Below, one piece after another: positions 45,197-54,820 of a DNA stretch of 64,000 bases. Numbering within the stretch: position 1 is the first letter of the stretch; each line of letters opens with the position of its first letter. The notes under the pieces are model-generated. The model was not told where the DNA came from, did no database searches, and saw nothing but the letters and a program-made list of their open reading frames with translations. The position numbers and the translations under genes are program-made. Origin of the DNA: Ancylomarina sp. DW003 (GTDB lineage: Bacteria; Bacteroidota; Bacteroidia; Bacteroidales; Marinifilaceae); contig NZ_JAKJSD010000006.1 in the NCBI RefSeq assembly GCF_029029505.1, positions 186,001-250,000 on the forward strand, in the 5' to 3' direction.

Positions 45197-47332
45197 CTAA
45201 GCTAAAACAAAATCCAGTTGCTTAGCAGCCAAGTTTGCTTTTGTAACAAGTATCTTCACCTCATCGCCTAATTGGTATATTTTTCTGTGATGACGACCAA
45301 CAATACAGTAGTTCTCTTCGTCAAACTCATAATAATCATCCTCCAGCTCACGAATAGAAACCATTCCCTCACACTTGTTGTCATTCAGTTCTACGTAGAA
45401 TCCCCATTCAGTAACGCCCGAAATGGTTCCTTCAAATTCCTCACCCACATTGTCGATCATAAACTCAACTTGCTTGTACTTGATTGAGGAACGTTCTGCC
45501 TGAGCAGCACGTTGCTCCATATCACTACAATGCTTACACTGCGATTCGGTTTTATCCAAATTAGCCGATTTTCCACCATTTTCATACTGGTTCAACAAAC
45601 GATGAATCATCATATCCGGATAACGACGAATTGGTGATGTAAAGTGTGAATAGTAATCGAAATGCAAACCATAGTGGCCTACATTATTGGTCGTATATTC
45701 AGCTTTTGCCATTGATCGTATCGCCAATGTCTCAACCAAATTCTGAATCGCATTTCCTTTTACATTGTGCAGCAAATCGTTCATCGATTTTGAAATCGCC
45801 GACGGAGAAGCCGTTTTTATACCAAATCCAAACTTGTGAATAAAGTTATTGAAGGTTTCCAGCTTTTGTGTATTGGGTTGATCGTGTGTTCTGTAAACAA
45901 AAGTTTTAGCTGTTTTCCCTTTTGGTACCCGACCAACTGACTCAGCCACTTTTTTATTTGCCAAAAGCATAAATTCTTCAATCAACTTATTCGAATCTTT
46001 CGACTCTTTAAAGTAAACACTAAGCGGTTTTCCGTTTTCATCGATATCGAATTTCACTTCATATCGGTCAAAATCAATAGCACCTTGCTTAAATCGTCGT
46101 GCTCTTAGCTTTTTAGCTATTTTATCGAGGCAAAGAATCTCTTCCTCATAATCCCCCTCGCCTGTTTCAATTACATTTTGAGCTTCTTCATAGGTAAAAC
46201 GACGATCAGAACAAATTACCGTTCTACCAATCCAGGTTTTACTGATATCACCATTCTCATCCATCTCAAACACCGCCGAGTAAGTCAATTTCTCTTCATT
46301 AGGACGCAATGAGCACAAGCCATTCGATAAACGCTCTGGTAACATCGGTACAACTCGATCAACCAAATAAACTGAAGTTGCACGCTCGCAGGCTTCTTGC
46401 TCAATAATGCTTCCCGGACGCACATAATGCGTTACATCGGCAATATGAACACCAACTTCCCAATTGCCATCCTCTAATTTTCGAAGCGATAAAGCATCAT
46501 CAAAGTCCTTTGCATCAGCCGGGTCAATTGTAAAAGTCGTGATATCTCTAAAGTCACGTCGTTTAGCAATCTCTTCTTTAGTGATCTCATCAGAGATTTC
46601 TTCTGCCGCTTCGTTCACATGCTCCGGAAACTTATATGGCAAATCGAACTCTGCAAGAATCGAATGCATCTCGGTATCGTTGTCACCTGATTTCCCTAAT
46701 ACATCCGTTATTCGCCCTATAGGATTCTTCGCTTTCTTAGGCCATTCTGTCATCTGAGCAATAGCTTTATCGCCATCTACCGCTCCATTTAGTTGTGACA
46801 AAGGAATAAAAATATCGTGAGGCATATTTCTTCCAAGAGGAATTAAAAAAGCAAAGTTTTTTGAGGTTTGAACAACTCCAACAAAACTGGTTTTCTTCCT
46901 TTTAATAATTTCGACAACTTCTCCCTCAGGCTGTTTGCTTTTTTTACGTGCAAACAAGAAGATTTTGACCTTATCGCCATGCAAGGCTCTATTTACATTA
47001 GCTGGGCTAACAAAAATATCTTCAGTTACTTCCTCCGAAACAATATAGGCAGCTCCACGCGAAGTCATATCAACGATACCTTCAATTGTGCCCATTTTAG
47101 CCTTCAATTTGTACTTTCCTGTCGATACTTCGCTAAGTTGATCTAAAGCAACTAAATCATATAAAATCGAAACAATTAGTCGTTTAATGCCCATGTCTTT
47201 TATTTCAAGAACAGAAGCAATTTGTTTATAATTTAAGGTTTTAGCCGGCGATTTTGCAAAAACTTCCATCACCTGTTGCATCAAACTTTGTTTGTTATAT
47301 CGGGATTGTGTTTTTTTTCTTTTTCCTACCAT
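45197..47332 (-). CDS. rnr: Ribonuclease R
   Basis: 711 residues. N-terminal helix-turn-helix (about 12-75), two cold-shock domains (about 80-225), the RNB catalytic domain (about 260-590, TIDPADAKDFDDALSL with the metal-binding Asp residues near 270 and SPIRRYPDMMIHRLL near 573) and a C-terminal S1 domain (about 632-708, FEGTISGVTEWGFYVEL). It is a 3'-5' exoribonuclease that degrades structured RNA. Total length is near the usual 700-800. Convergent with radA. Confidence 0.96.
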   Translation of the reverse strand: MVGKRKKTQSRYNKQSLMQQVMEVFAKSPAKTLNYKQIASVLEIKDMGIKRLIVSILYDLVALDQLSEVSTGKYKLKAKMGTIEGIVDMTSRGAAYIVSEEVTEDIFVSPANVNRALHGDKVKIFLFARKKSKQPEGEVVEIIKRKKTSFVGVVQTSKNFAFLIPLGRNMPHDIFIPLSQLNGAVDGDKAIAQMTEWPKKAKNPIGRITDVLGKSGDNDTEMHSILAEFDLPYKFPEHVNEAAEEISDEITKEEIAKRRDFRDITTFTIDPADAKDFDDALSLRKLEDGNWEVGVHIADVTHYVRPGSIIEQEACERATSVYLVDRVVPMLPERLSNGLCSLRPNEEKLTYSAVFEMDENGDISKTWIGRTVICSDRRFTYEEAQNVIETGEGDYEEEILCLDKIAKKLRARRFKQGAIDFDRYEVKFDIDENGKPLSVYFKESKDSNKLIEEFMLLANKKVAESVGRVPKGKTAKTFVYRTHDQPNTQKLETFNNFIHKFGFGIKTASPSAISKSMNDLLHNVKGNAIQNLVETLAIRSMAKAEYTTNNVGHYGLHFDYYSHFTSPIRRYPDMMIHRLLNQYENGGKSANLDKTESQCKHCSDMEQRAAQAERSSIKYKQVEFMIDNVGEEFEGTISGVTEWGFYVELNDNKCEGMVSIRELEDDYYEFDEENYCIVGRHHRKIYQLGDEVKILVTKANLAAKQLDFVLA

Positions 47333-47381
47333 ATTATGGATATTAATGCTGGATGAAACAGAAGTCCAGCAGCTTCTAAAA

Positions 47382-47389
47382 CAAAAGTA
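47382..47389 (-). promoter_or_regulatory. Candidate -7 box for rnr
   Basis: On the minus strand TACTTTTG matches TAnnTTTG, 50 bp upstream of the ATG at 47332. No TTTG at -33 is seen. Confidence 0.4.
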
Positions 47390-47488
47390 ACTAAATAGAT
47401 TGAGTATGTGTTTGTTTTATATTATTCAAATGTAAAATCTTTACTATCATAATTGAAGTTCGTTTTTATTTTACACACAGATTATTTT

Positions 47489-47496
47489 TATATTTG
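47489..47496 (+). promoter_or_regulatory. Candidate -7 box for the alpha-2-macroglobulin gene
   Basis: TATATTTG matches TAnnTTTG, 81 bp before the ATG at 47577. The -33 element is not evident. Confidence 0.35.
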
Positions 47497-47576
47497 TCAT
47501 CAATTTAGTGTAAAGCATAATCATCCATTACACTCAGTTTAAGAATAATTACACCACAATTTCTAAAAATTCCTTG

Positions 47577-50500
47577 ATGAAACAATTTCACTCATTCCTA
47601 ATACTATTATTGAGCTTAATAGTATTTACCCAGTGTAATGAAAAAAAAACAACAAAGACCGCCAAAGTTGATCCGGCATTTTCAGCTCATATCGTTGGAT
47701 ACACATCTGGTATTGTTTCGAAAGATGCTAATATTAGAATTGTTCTAAGAGATGCTGTCGATAAAGATGTTGAAGATACTAAGGTTGAAGAGGATTTGTT
47801 TTCCTTTTCACCATCAATTAAGGGAGAAGCATGGTGGCTCGATCGAAAAACAATTGAGTTTAGACCTGCAAAACATTTAAAATCGGGACAAGATTATAAA
47901 TTTGAATTTAAACTGGGTAAACTTCTGACTGTTTCCGAAAAGCTTCAGGTTTTCAAATCGGCATTTAAAGTCAAAAACCAAAGTATAACCGTAAGCTTCG
48001 ATGGGATGAGTGCCTATGAAGATTCTAGCCTTGAGGTTCAAAAACAGGAAGGTAAAATTCTTACTGCCGATATAGCTGCTGAATCTGATGTCGAATCAGT
48101 TCTGTCGGCAAGCCAAAATGGCTCCGGACTTAAAATTACCTGGGAGCACAATGCCAAAGGAACCGTTCATAAGTTTACCATTGATAGTTTAAAACGTGGT
48201 GAAAAAAGATCAGAACTCTTTTGCCAATGGGACGGTTCAAGCCTTGGAGTGAAAGAAAAGAGTGAAAAAACAATTGAAATTCCTCCTTTGGGAAATTTCA
48301 AGGTGAGCTCAAGTCATGTTTATCAAACTCCCGAACAATACGTTCTCATCTATTTTTCAGATCCATTAGATTTAGATCAGGATTTGGAAGGCTTAGTACG
48401 ATTGAAGTCGGGAAAGAGTGTTAGGTTAGAAGTAAACGCAAATACAGTAAAATTATACCCACGAAAGCGATTAATCGGTAAAAGCGATGTGATTGTTGAG
48501 ACAGGGGTTAGAAATTCCAGTGGCTACCAATTGGAAAAGGAATTTCACAGAGAGGTTACTTTTACAAGTATTAAACCCAATGTTGAATTAATTGGCGATG
48601 GTGTTATTATTCCAAATTCCAATGGTTTAATTTTTCCATTCAAGGCTGTGAATTTGAGCGGTGTGAATGTTAAAATCGTGAAAATATTCGAAAATAACAT
48701 ACCTTACTTTCTTCAAAAAAATCAATTCTCCGGAGATAGAGAAATGAAGCGTTGGGGGCGAATTGTATACAAAAAAGCAGTGCCTTTAGTATCTGAAAAG
48801 AACATCGATTACTCCAAATGGAATACCTTCTCTTTAGATTTATCAGAGATGATAGCCACAGAGCCTGGTGCCATTTATCGTGTTCATATCAGTTTTGATA
48901 TGTCTCAGTCGCTTTATCCATGTTCCGATTCCGAAGAAAAGGAAGAAGAGAAAGATCTTTTTGTCGAAGATTCGGAACAAAAATTCTATGATGGTCCTTC
49001 AGGATACTATAATGACGACTATTATTACGATTATAATGATGGTTACCGATATTCTGATAGAGACAACCCTTGTAAAAAATCCTATTACCTAAGAAACAGG
49101 CATTCTGTTGTTCGCAATGTTTTGGCTTCGAACTTGGGGATTATTGCAAAAGGTGGCGATGGTGGCAAGCTTTGGGTGGCTGTTACAGATATCGTGACAA
49201 CGGAGAAACTATGCGATGTTGATATTGAACTGTACAATTACCAAAATCAACTTATTACCAAAGGCAAAACAAATGCCGAAGGTTTATACGAAGTCCATTC
49301 AGATAAAAAACCATTTCTGTTGGTTGCCCGTAAAGACAATCAGCTTGGCTATTTAAGACTCGATGATGGTTCGGCACTATCCTTAAGCATGTTCAATGTT
49401 TCCGGAGGTAAAACGCCCAATGGTGTAAAAGGTTTTATTTACGGAGAACGGGGCGTTTGGCGTCCGGGTGATTCCTTATTTGTGTCTTTCGTATTGGAAG
49501 ATAAAAACCATTTTTTACCCAAAGATCACCCTGTTGTTTTCGATTTGTATTCGCCGGATAATCAACTCTTCCAGCGTAAGGTGAAAACCAGTTCGGTAAA
49601 TGGCTTTTACGATTTTAGAACGGCTACCGACTCTGATTCACCAACAGGAAATTGGTTGGCAAAAGTTAAAGTTGGTGGTGCCAGTTTTTCTAAAACAATT
49701 AAGATAGAAACGGTTAAGCCTAATCGTTTGAAAATTAAGATTGATTTTGCTGATAAAATTTTACGAGCTAAAAAAGCCAATACCGGTAATTTACAAGTTA
49801 ACTGGCTACATGGCGCAGTGGCAAACAACTTAAAAGTTGATGTTAATTTAAGCCTGGAAGCTCAAAGAACACAATTCAAAGCTTTTCAGGGCTATACTTT
49901 TGATGATAAGTCTAAGTCGTTTGACTCTCATGAACAACGTATTTTCGATGGGAAAGTTAATGCTGATGGTCATGCAAACCTGAAGTTTAAAGTTAATATC
50001 AAGCGGAATGCACCCGGAATGCTAAAAGCTAAGTTTAAAACGCGTGCTTTTGAAAAGGGTGGCGATTTTAGTACCGATATTTATAGCATGCCCTACTCGC
50101 CTTTCGCAAGTTATGTTGGTTTTAAAATCCCTAAAGGGAAAGGTTGGAACAATGCACTGTATTCTAACGAAAGCAATCTAATTCCTATTGCAACAGTCGA
50201 TGAATTTGGTGCTCCTATCAGTAAGAAAAATATCAAAATTGAAGTCTTCGAGATTAAATGGCGATGGTGGTGGGATAATAGTGCCAACGATGATCTTTCG
50301 CGCTATGTGAGAAATCAAAGCCGCAATTTAATTCACACGGGGCATATCAGCACTAAGAATGGAAAGGCTGTATACGAATTGAATTTAGGAACCGAAACCT
50401 GGGGCCGTAAATTCATTCGCATTACCGATCTTGATAGTGGTCACACATCAGGAAAAACCTTTTATACCAGTTATAAAGGTTGGTGGAATCAATCGTCAAG

Positions 50501-53201
50501 TAATACGCCTGGTGGCGCTGAAATGCTAAGTTTTAGCACCGATAAAAAGAAATATAAGGTTGGCGATCAGGTTAAGGTGCAACTGCCTACCAAATCGAAA
50601 GGGAAAGTTCTGGTCAGTATTGAATCGGGAGATAAGGTTGAGAAACTGTTCTGGGTAGAAACATCAGAAGAAAACAACAGCTTTACTTTTGAAGCCACCG
50701 AAGCCATGGCACCCAATGTTTACATACATGTATCCTATATACAAGCCTATAATCAGGTTGATAACGATTTGCCAATTCGATTATATGGTGTGGAACTTAT
50801 AAATGTTGAAGATCCTCAAACGCATCTGAACCCCATAATTGAAATGGATGATGAGTTTCGCCCCGAAGAAAAGTTTAAGGTGACCGTAAAAGAAGCCGCA
50901 GGGAAAAAAATGACCTATACACTCGCCATTGTGGACGAAGGTTTATTGGACTTAACCCGATTTAAAACGCCTAATGCCTGGTCGCACTTTTACACCAAAG
51001 AAGCTTTGGGTGTTAAAACCTGGGACATGTATAAGTACGTGTTAGGAGCCTATTCTGGCGAAATGTCGGGCTTACTGGCCTTAGGTGGCGATGAAGATTT
51101 GGCAGCCAAAGGCGGTAAAAAAGCAAACCGATTTAAGCCTGTTGTCAAGTTTATTGGGCCTATCGAATTGGAATCAGGATCGAACACGCATGAGTTTACC
51201 ATGCCTAATTATATTGGCTCGGTAAAAGTGATGCTGGTTGCTGGTGATAATGGCGCCTACGGAAAAACACAAAAGGTTTGTCCTGTGAAAAAGCCACTGA
51301 TGGTATTGGGTACGCTGCCTCGTGTTGTTGGACCTGCCGAAAGTTTAAGACTACCGGTTACTATTTTTACAATGAAAGATGATATCAAAAATGTAAAGGT
51401 AAGCCTGGAAACAAACGACTTGTTTAAGATTAAAGGCAGCAAATCGCAGAATTTGACTTTCGGCAAGCAAGGCGAACAAATGGTCTACTTCGATTTACAG
51501 TTGAGTGAGAACATTGGTATCGGAAAAGTCAAAATTATTGCCACAAGTGGTAGTGAACGTGCGGAATATCCTGTTGAATTAGATGTACGTTTACCTAATC
51601 CTTCAATACACAAAGTGATTGAATACGCCATTGAGCCTGGCAAAACCTGGACTGAGAGTTTTAAAGCCATTGGTGTAAAAGGAACCAACAAAAGCATCTT
51701 AGAAATTTCTCGTATTCCCGCTATTAATTTGGGACAACGACTCGAATATTTAATTCGATACCCACACGGCTGCATAGAGCAAACCACATCGTCGGTATTT
51801 CCTCAATTGCATTTGGCAAAACTAATGGACATTAGCGAAGAGGATAAGCAAAAGATTGAAGACAATATTCGTGAAGGCATCAAGCGTTTAAAAAAGTTCC
51901 AGGTAACTGGTGGAGGCATGACCTATTGGCCGGATTCGTATAACGAGCATCCCAGCGATTGGGGAACCAATTATGCAGGGCATTTTATGCTGGAGGCCAA
52001 GGCACAAGGTTACCAACTGCCTGTGGGATTTTTAAGCAAATGGATTTCCTACCAATCTAAGCGTGCTAACGATTGGACTTCGAATAGTCACAGGTACTAT
52101 TACCGTAGCGACCAATTGATTCAAGCTTACCGACTTTACACTTTAGCTTTAGCCGGGAAACCTGCCTTGGGAGCCATGAACAGAATGCGCGAAATGAGCA
52201 ATTTATCGACCGTATCGCAATGGCGATTGGCAGCAGCCTATCAACTGGCTGGTCGCGAAAGTGTGGCTAAAGCCATCATCTCTAATTTAGATGTCAGCGT
52301 AAAAGATTATAAAGAGCTGTCCTATTCTTACGGAAGTTCGGAGCGCGATCAGGCTATGATTTTAGAAACCCTTGTGCTAATGAATAACAAGGTAAACGCT
52401 AAAAATGTACTCGACAATTTGGCTAAGAAACTATCCTCTGACAAGTGGATGAGTACCCAAACAACGGCTTATTCCCTATTGGCCATTTCTAAATTTGTTG
52501 GTGTAGGTGCCGATAAAGTTGATTTAAAATATGAGTTTACTCTCGATAAGAAAAACGCGAAGTCGATCAATACAACATCGCCTATTTCTCAATCAGAATT
52601 GACCGTTGATGCCATTAAGTCACATCAGTTAAAAGTGACAAACACGAGCAATCAAATTCTATTTGCGAAATTGCAGTTGGAAGGGATTCCATTGCTTGGC
52701 GACTCAACCTCTTCGGCAAATCATTTAAAAATGAAGGTTAACTATTATACGCTCGATGGCAAAAGCTTAGATCCAAGTCGATTGGTACAAGGCACCGATT
52801 TTGTAGCCGAAGTGAGCATCTCACATCCGGGTATTAAGGTCGATTATAAAGAAATGGCTCTAACTCAAATATTCCCATCGGGATGGGAAATTAGAAACCT
52901 AAGAATGGAAGGTAATACCACAAGCGATTCAGGCGATAAGGCACGTTATCAGGACATCAGAGACGATAGGGTTTATACGTATTTCGATATCGCTAAGAAT
53001 AAAACGAAGAAGTATAAGGTAATATTAAATGCAGCTTATCTGGGTCGATTCTACCTCCCAACCGTATATTGTGAGGCCATGTACGATAACGAAATAAACG
53101 CTAGCCAAGCAGGCCAGTGGGTGGAAGTTGTATCACCTATACCTGTAAAAGCTGCTAGTGTTAGCGAAATTGAAAGTGGTGCGGTGAAAGCTACAAATTA
53201 A
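47577..53201 (+). CDS. Bacterial alpha-2-macroglobulin family lipoprotein
   Basis: 1874 residues, similar to E. coli YfhM. Lipobox VFTQCNEKK (Cys21) anchors it in the periplasm-facing or outer membrane. The layout fits MG1/MG2-type macroglobulin domains (VFHIxx strands; GERGVWRPGDSLF near 627 is the MG2 start), a bait-like stretch, and the A2M domain (IVDEGLLDLTRFKTPNAWSHF). The thioester-type motif GCIEQ is intact near residue 1398 (Cys1399), followed by the alpha-helical TED domain (GGGMTYWPDSYNEHPSDWGT). These proteins trap proteases and are usually paired with penicillin-binding protein 1C, which is 2.8 kb downstream here. An acidic Tyr/Asp-rich loop lies at about 448-505. Confidence 0.93.
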   Translation: MKQFHSFLILLLSLIVFTQCNEKKTTKTAKVDPAFSAHIVGYTSGIVSKDANIRIVLRDAVDKDVEDTKVEEDLFSFSPSIKGEAWWLDRKTIEFRPAKHLKSGQDYKFEFKLGKLLTVSEKLQVFKSAFKVKNQSITVSFDGMSAYEDSSLEVQKQEGKILTADIAAESDVESVLSASQNGSGLKITWEHNAKGTVHKFTIDSLKRGEKRSELFCQWDGSSLGVKEKSEKTIEIPPLGNFKVSSSHVYQTPEQYVLIYFSDPLDLDQDLEGLVRLKSGKSVRLEVNANTVKLYPRKRLIGKSDVIVETGVRNSSGYQLEKEFHREVTFTSIKPNVELIGDGVIIPNSNGLIFPFKAVNLSGVNVKIVKIFENNIPYFLQKNQFSGDREMKRWGRIVYKKAVPLVSEKNIDYSKWNTFSLDLSEMIATEPGAIYRVHISFDMSQSLYPCSDSEEKEEEKDLFVEDSEQKFYDGPSGYYNDDYYYDYNDGYRYSDRDNPCKKSYYLRNRHSVVRNVLASNLGIIAKGGDGGKLWVAVTDIVTTEKLCDVDIELYNYQNQLITKGKTNAEGLYEVHSDKKPFLLVARKDNQLGYLRLDDGSALSLSMFNVSGGKTPNGVKGFIYGERGVWRPGDSLFVSFVLEDKNHFLPKDHPVVFDLYSPDNQLFQRKVKTSSVNGFYDFRTATDSDSPTGNWLAKVKVGGASFSKTIKIETVKPNRLKIKIDFADKILRAKKANTGNLQVNWLHGAVANNLKVDVNLSLEAQRTQFKAFQGYTFDDKSKSFDSHEQRIFDGKVNADGHANLKFKVNIKRNAPGMLKAKFKTRAFEKGGDFSTDIYSMPYSPFASYVGFKIPKGKGWNNALYSNESNLIPIATVDEFGAPISKKNIKIEVFEIKWRWWWDNSANDDLSRYVRNQSRNLIHTGHISTKNGKAVYELNLGTETWGRKFIRITDLDSGHTSGKTFYTSYKGWWNQSSSNTPGGAEMLSFSTDKKKYKVGDQVKVQLPTKSKGKVLVSIESGDKVEKLFWVETSEENNSFTFEATEAMAPNVYIHVSYIQAYNQVDNDLPIRLYGVELINVEDPQTHLNPIIEMDDEFRPEEKFKVTVKEAAGKKMTYTLAIVDEGLLDLTRFKTPNAWSHFYTKEALGVKTWDMYKYVLGAYSGEMSGLLALGGDEDLAAKGGKKANRFKPVVKFIGPIELESGSNTHEFTMPNYIGSVKVMLVAGDNGAYGKTQKVCPVKKPLMVLGTLPRVVGPAESLRLPVTIFTMKDDIKNVKVSLETNDLFKIKGSKSQNLTFGKQGEQMVYFDLQLSENIGIGKVKIIATSGSERAEYPVELDVRLPNPSIHKVIEYAIEPGKTWTESFKAIGVKGTNKSILEISRIPAINLGQRLEYLIRYPHGCIEQTTSSVFPQLHLAKLMDISEEDKQKIEDNIREGIKRLKKFQVTGGGMTYWPDSYNEHPSDWGTNYAGHFMLEAKAQGYQLPVGFLSKWISYQSKRANDWTSNSHRYYYRSDQLIQAYRLYTLALAGKPALGAMNRMREMSNLSTVSQWRLAAAYQLAGRESVAKAIISNLDVSVKDYKELSYSYGSSERDQAMILETLVLMNNKVNAKNVLDNLAKKLSSDKWMSTQTTAYSLLAISKFVGVGADKVDLKYEFTLDKKNAKSINTTSPISQSELTVDAIKSHQLKVTNTSNQILFAKLQLEGIPLLGDSTSSANHLKMKVNYYTLDGKSLDPSRLVQGTDFVAEVSISHPGIKVDYKEMALTQIFPSGWEIRNLRMEGNTTSDSGDKARYQDIRDDRVYTYFDIAKNKTKKYKVILNAAYLGRFYLPTVYCEAMYDNEINASQAGQWVEVVSPIPVKAASVSEIESGAVKATN

Positions 53202-53264
53202 TATTCCTGATAGATCAGATTTATATACAAAATGGATTTTACACATACGTTTTAGCGAATTAAA

Positions 53265-54173
53265 ATGAGCAAAATAGAAGAACTATATAAGCTTAAAGAT
53301 ATTCTACACAAAGTTGATTATAAAACTTTGTGTGGAATTCTTGATACATACCTGCCAAGGATTCCTATAAGTATTAAAGATTTTAAGAATGAACGATTTG
53401 AACTAAATAAAAATGTCGGAGAAGGTTCCAATCTCCTTTTTCGTGCGAGAATATTAAATTCTGACATAAGCTATAAAACTCTTAGTGAAATTTCATACAT
53501 AACTGAGAAAGATAAAAACTTGATTAAGGATTATGGGAGAGTCAATAAACCAGGAGAATCTATGTTTTATGCTTCGTCAGATATACTTACTGCTTGTGTT
53601 GAAACATTTTCAAAGGGAGAAAATATGAAAAGGTTCCTTGCTAAAGGTAACTTAGTGTTAGTTGTCGGTGTCTGGAAGATAAAAAAACCAATGTCTTTTG
53701 CACAATTAGTAAGTCCAGAATCTCATTATGAAGAGTTTATTAAAGATTTCGAATTCAGCCAAAATAAAGTTAGCATAGAATCAGTAAGAAAATATAATTC
53801 GTGGCTCAAGAATGCACTTAATGATGACGAACAATTTAAAATACTTGAGTTTTTCTCAGAAGAATTTGCAAAAACTAATATTAAAAATGGTAATGATTAT
53901 ATGATTACCAATTATTATAAAGACCGAGTTTTAAACCGTAATTCTAGATACAAACTTGCAGAAAAATTAGATGGAATTTGGTATCAAAGTGTTGTGTCAT
54001 CTTATCAAGAAACAAACGTTGCAATACCTCCCAATGTTGTTGATGAAAAACTTGAGTTTTTATGGGCTGATACATTTTGGTGTGTTCATGATAAACATAG
54101 CAAAAGAATAAGTCTAAATTCAATGCAACAAAGGGCTCACTTAGGGGATATAGATATTCTAAATTGGAAATAA
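53265..54173 (+). CDS. RES-domain-like protein
   Basis: 302 residues. The central part has the conserved text of RES-domain toxins: LLFRARI near 66, then YGRVNKPGESMFYASSDILTACVET (the R..., GR-N-xxG, Y, TAxxE signature) near 90-115. RES toxins of RES-Xre modules degrade NAD+. No Xre-type antitoxin gene is adjacent, and the protein is longer than typical RES toxins, with an N-terminal helical part of about 60 residues and an unknown C-terminal half. It is AT-rich compared with its neighbour and lies in the interval that separates A2M from PBP1C, suggesting insertion. Identification of the domain is by eye. Confidence 0.6.
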   Translation: MSKIEELYKLKDILHKVDYKTLCGILDTYLPRIPISIKDFKNERFELNKNVGEGSNLLFRARILNSDISYKTLSEISYITEKDKNLIKDYGRVNKPGESMFYASSDILTACVETFSKGENMKRFLAKGNLVLVVGVWKIKKPMSFAQLVSPESHYEEFIKDFEFSQNKVSIESVRKYNSWLKNALNDDEQFKILEFFSEEFAKTNIKNGNDYMITNYYKDRVLNRNSRYKLAEKLDGIWYQSVVSSYQETNVAIPPNVVDEKLEFLWADTFWCVHDKHSKRISLNSMQQRAHLGDIDILNWK

Positions 54174-54186
54174 CAATAACTGGCTA

Positions 54187-54238
54187 CAACAACTAAGCGT
54201 TCGTGTGGCAGGCACTGCCCAACATGAACGGTTTGTTG
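54187..54238. repeat. Imperfect 52-nt inverted repeat downstream of RES gene
   Basis: CAACAA/TTGTTG outer stem, then CGTTCGTGT/ACATGAACG with a G-T pair, then GGCAG/CTGCC with a 3-nt loop. It lies 13 bp after the RES gene stop and opens a GC-richer segment (to about 54340). The paired structure is clear; its identity is not. A terminator is unlikely because no T-run follows. Confidence 0.55.
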
Positions 54239-54357
54239 CCCCAGCTGGTGCGCGATTAGCTATGTTACTCCCTCTGGTCGTGAGCTCACTGCGTTCGGTT
54301 CGCTGATCTCCACTTCGTATCGGTAGTATCGCGTTCCTTAGATTAAAAAATATAACC

Positions 54358-54736
54358 ACACGATAAAATCGTGCGACAGCGAGTATAAAAGCAAAAAATT
54401 AGCTTTTTGATCAATATAAAAAGTTACAATGTTCGAAGAATTGTCTTTTTGCTCATTGTACAAAGTACAAAGCATGAGAAATTGTTTTTTTATCAATACC
54501 AATATTAATAAAGCATGAATAATTGCTTTTTCACTCAATATCAATACTGGCAAAGCACAAAAAACTTATTTTTTACTAAATATCAATAGTGATAAAGCAT
54601 GGAAAATTGATTTTTTAACCAATACCAATATTGATAAAGCCTGAATAATTGCTTTTTTGCCCAATATCAATATTGACAAAGCACAAAATGATAATTTGAA
54701 AAATCAATAAAATCGTGCGGCAGCGAGGCCACGATT
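54358..54736. repeat. 42-bp minisatellite array bounded by 20-bp direct repeats
   Basis: About seven degenerate units of 39-42 bp, with unit starts at 388, 427, 469, 510, 552, 594, 636 and 678 (all +54000); most units begin AAAGCATGA or AAAGCACAA and carry a T-run and a CAATATCAATATTG-like palindrome. The array is bounded by 20-bp repeats that differ at one base, at 54364-54383 (TAAAATCGTGCGACAGCGAG) and 54708-54727 (GGCAG for GACAG). Each boundary also makes a small palindrome (CACGAT/ATCGTG at the left; AATCGTG/CACGATT at the right). No open frame on the plus strand; the minus strand has a phased but unsupported frame. Confidence 0.75.
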
Positions 54737-54820
54737 CATAGAATTTACCTTTATGCTACATTAGCTGTAACTCACATAATCCTTTATACGTCTTAGTTAA
54801 AACTAAAAGAATTAATAAAA

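Larger units (their letters stand above)
54174..54820. other. Non-coding interval between RES gene and hydrolase gene
   Basis: About 650 bp containing, from left to right, the inverted repeat at 54187-54238, a GC-richer tract to about 54340, the minisatellite (54358-54736) and 80 bp of AT-rich leader for the hydrolase gene. No open frame here looks like a gene. Confidence 0.55.

Noticed and set aside
54187-54238. Integron attC site
   Set aside because: The stacked-stem form is suggestive, but the conserved R'/R'' core triplets do not match, and no integrase gene is present.
54338-54553. Open frame on the minus strand across the minisatellite
   Set aside because: It arises because the repeat period (42 bp) is a multiple of three. 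There is no start context, no domain, and the composition is that of a noncoding repeat.
54358-54736. CRISPR array
   Set aside because: The units are degenerate throughout, with no constant repeat separated by unique spacers, and no cas genes are in the window.
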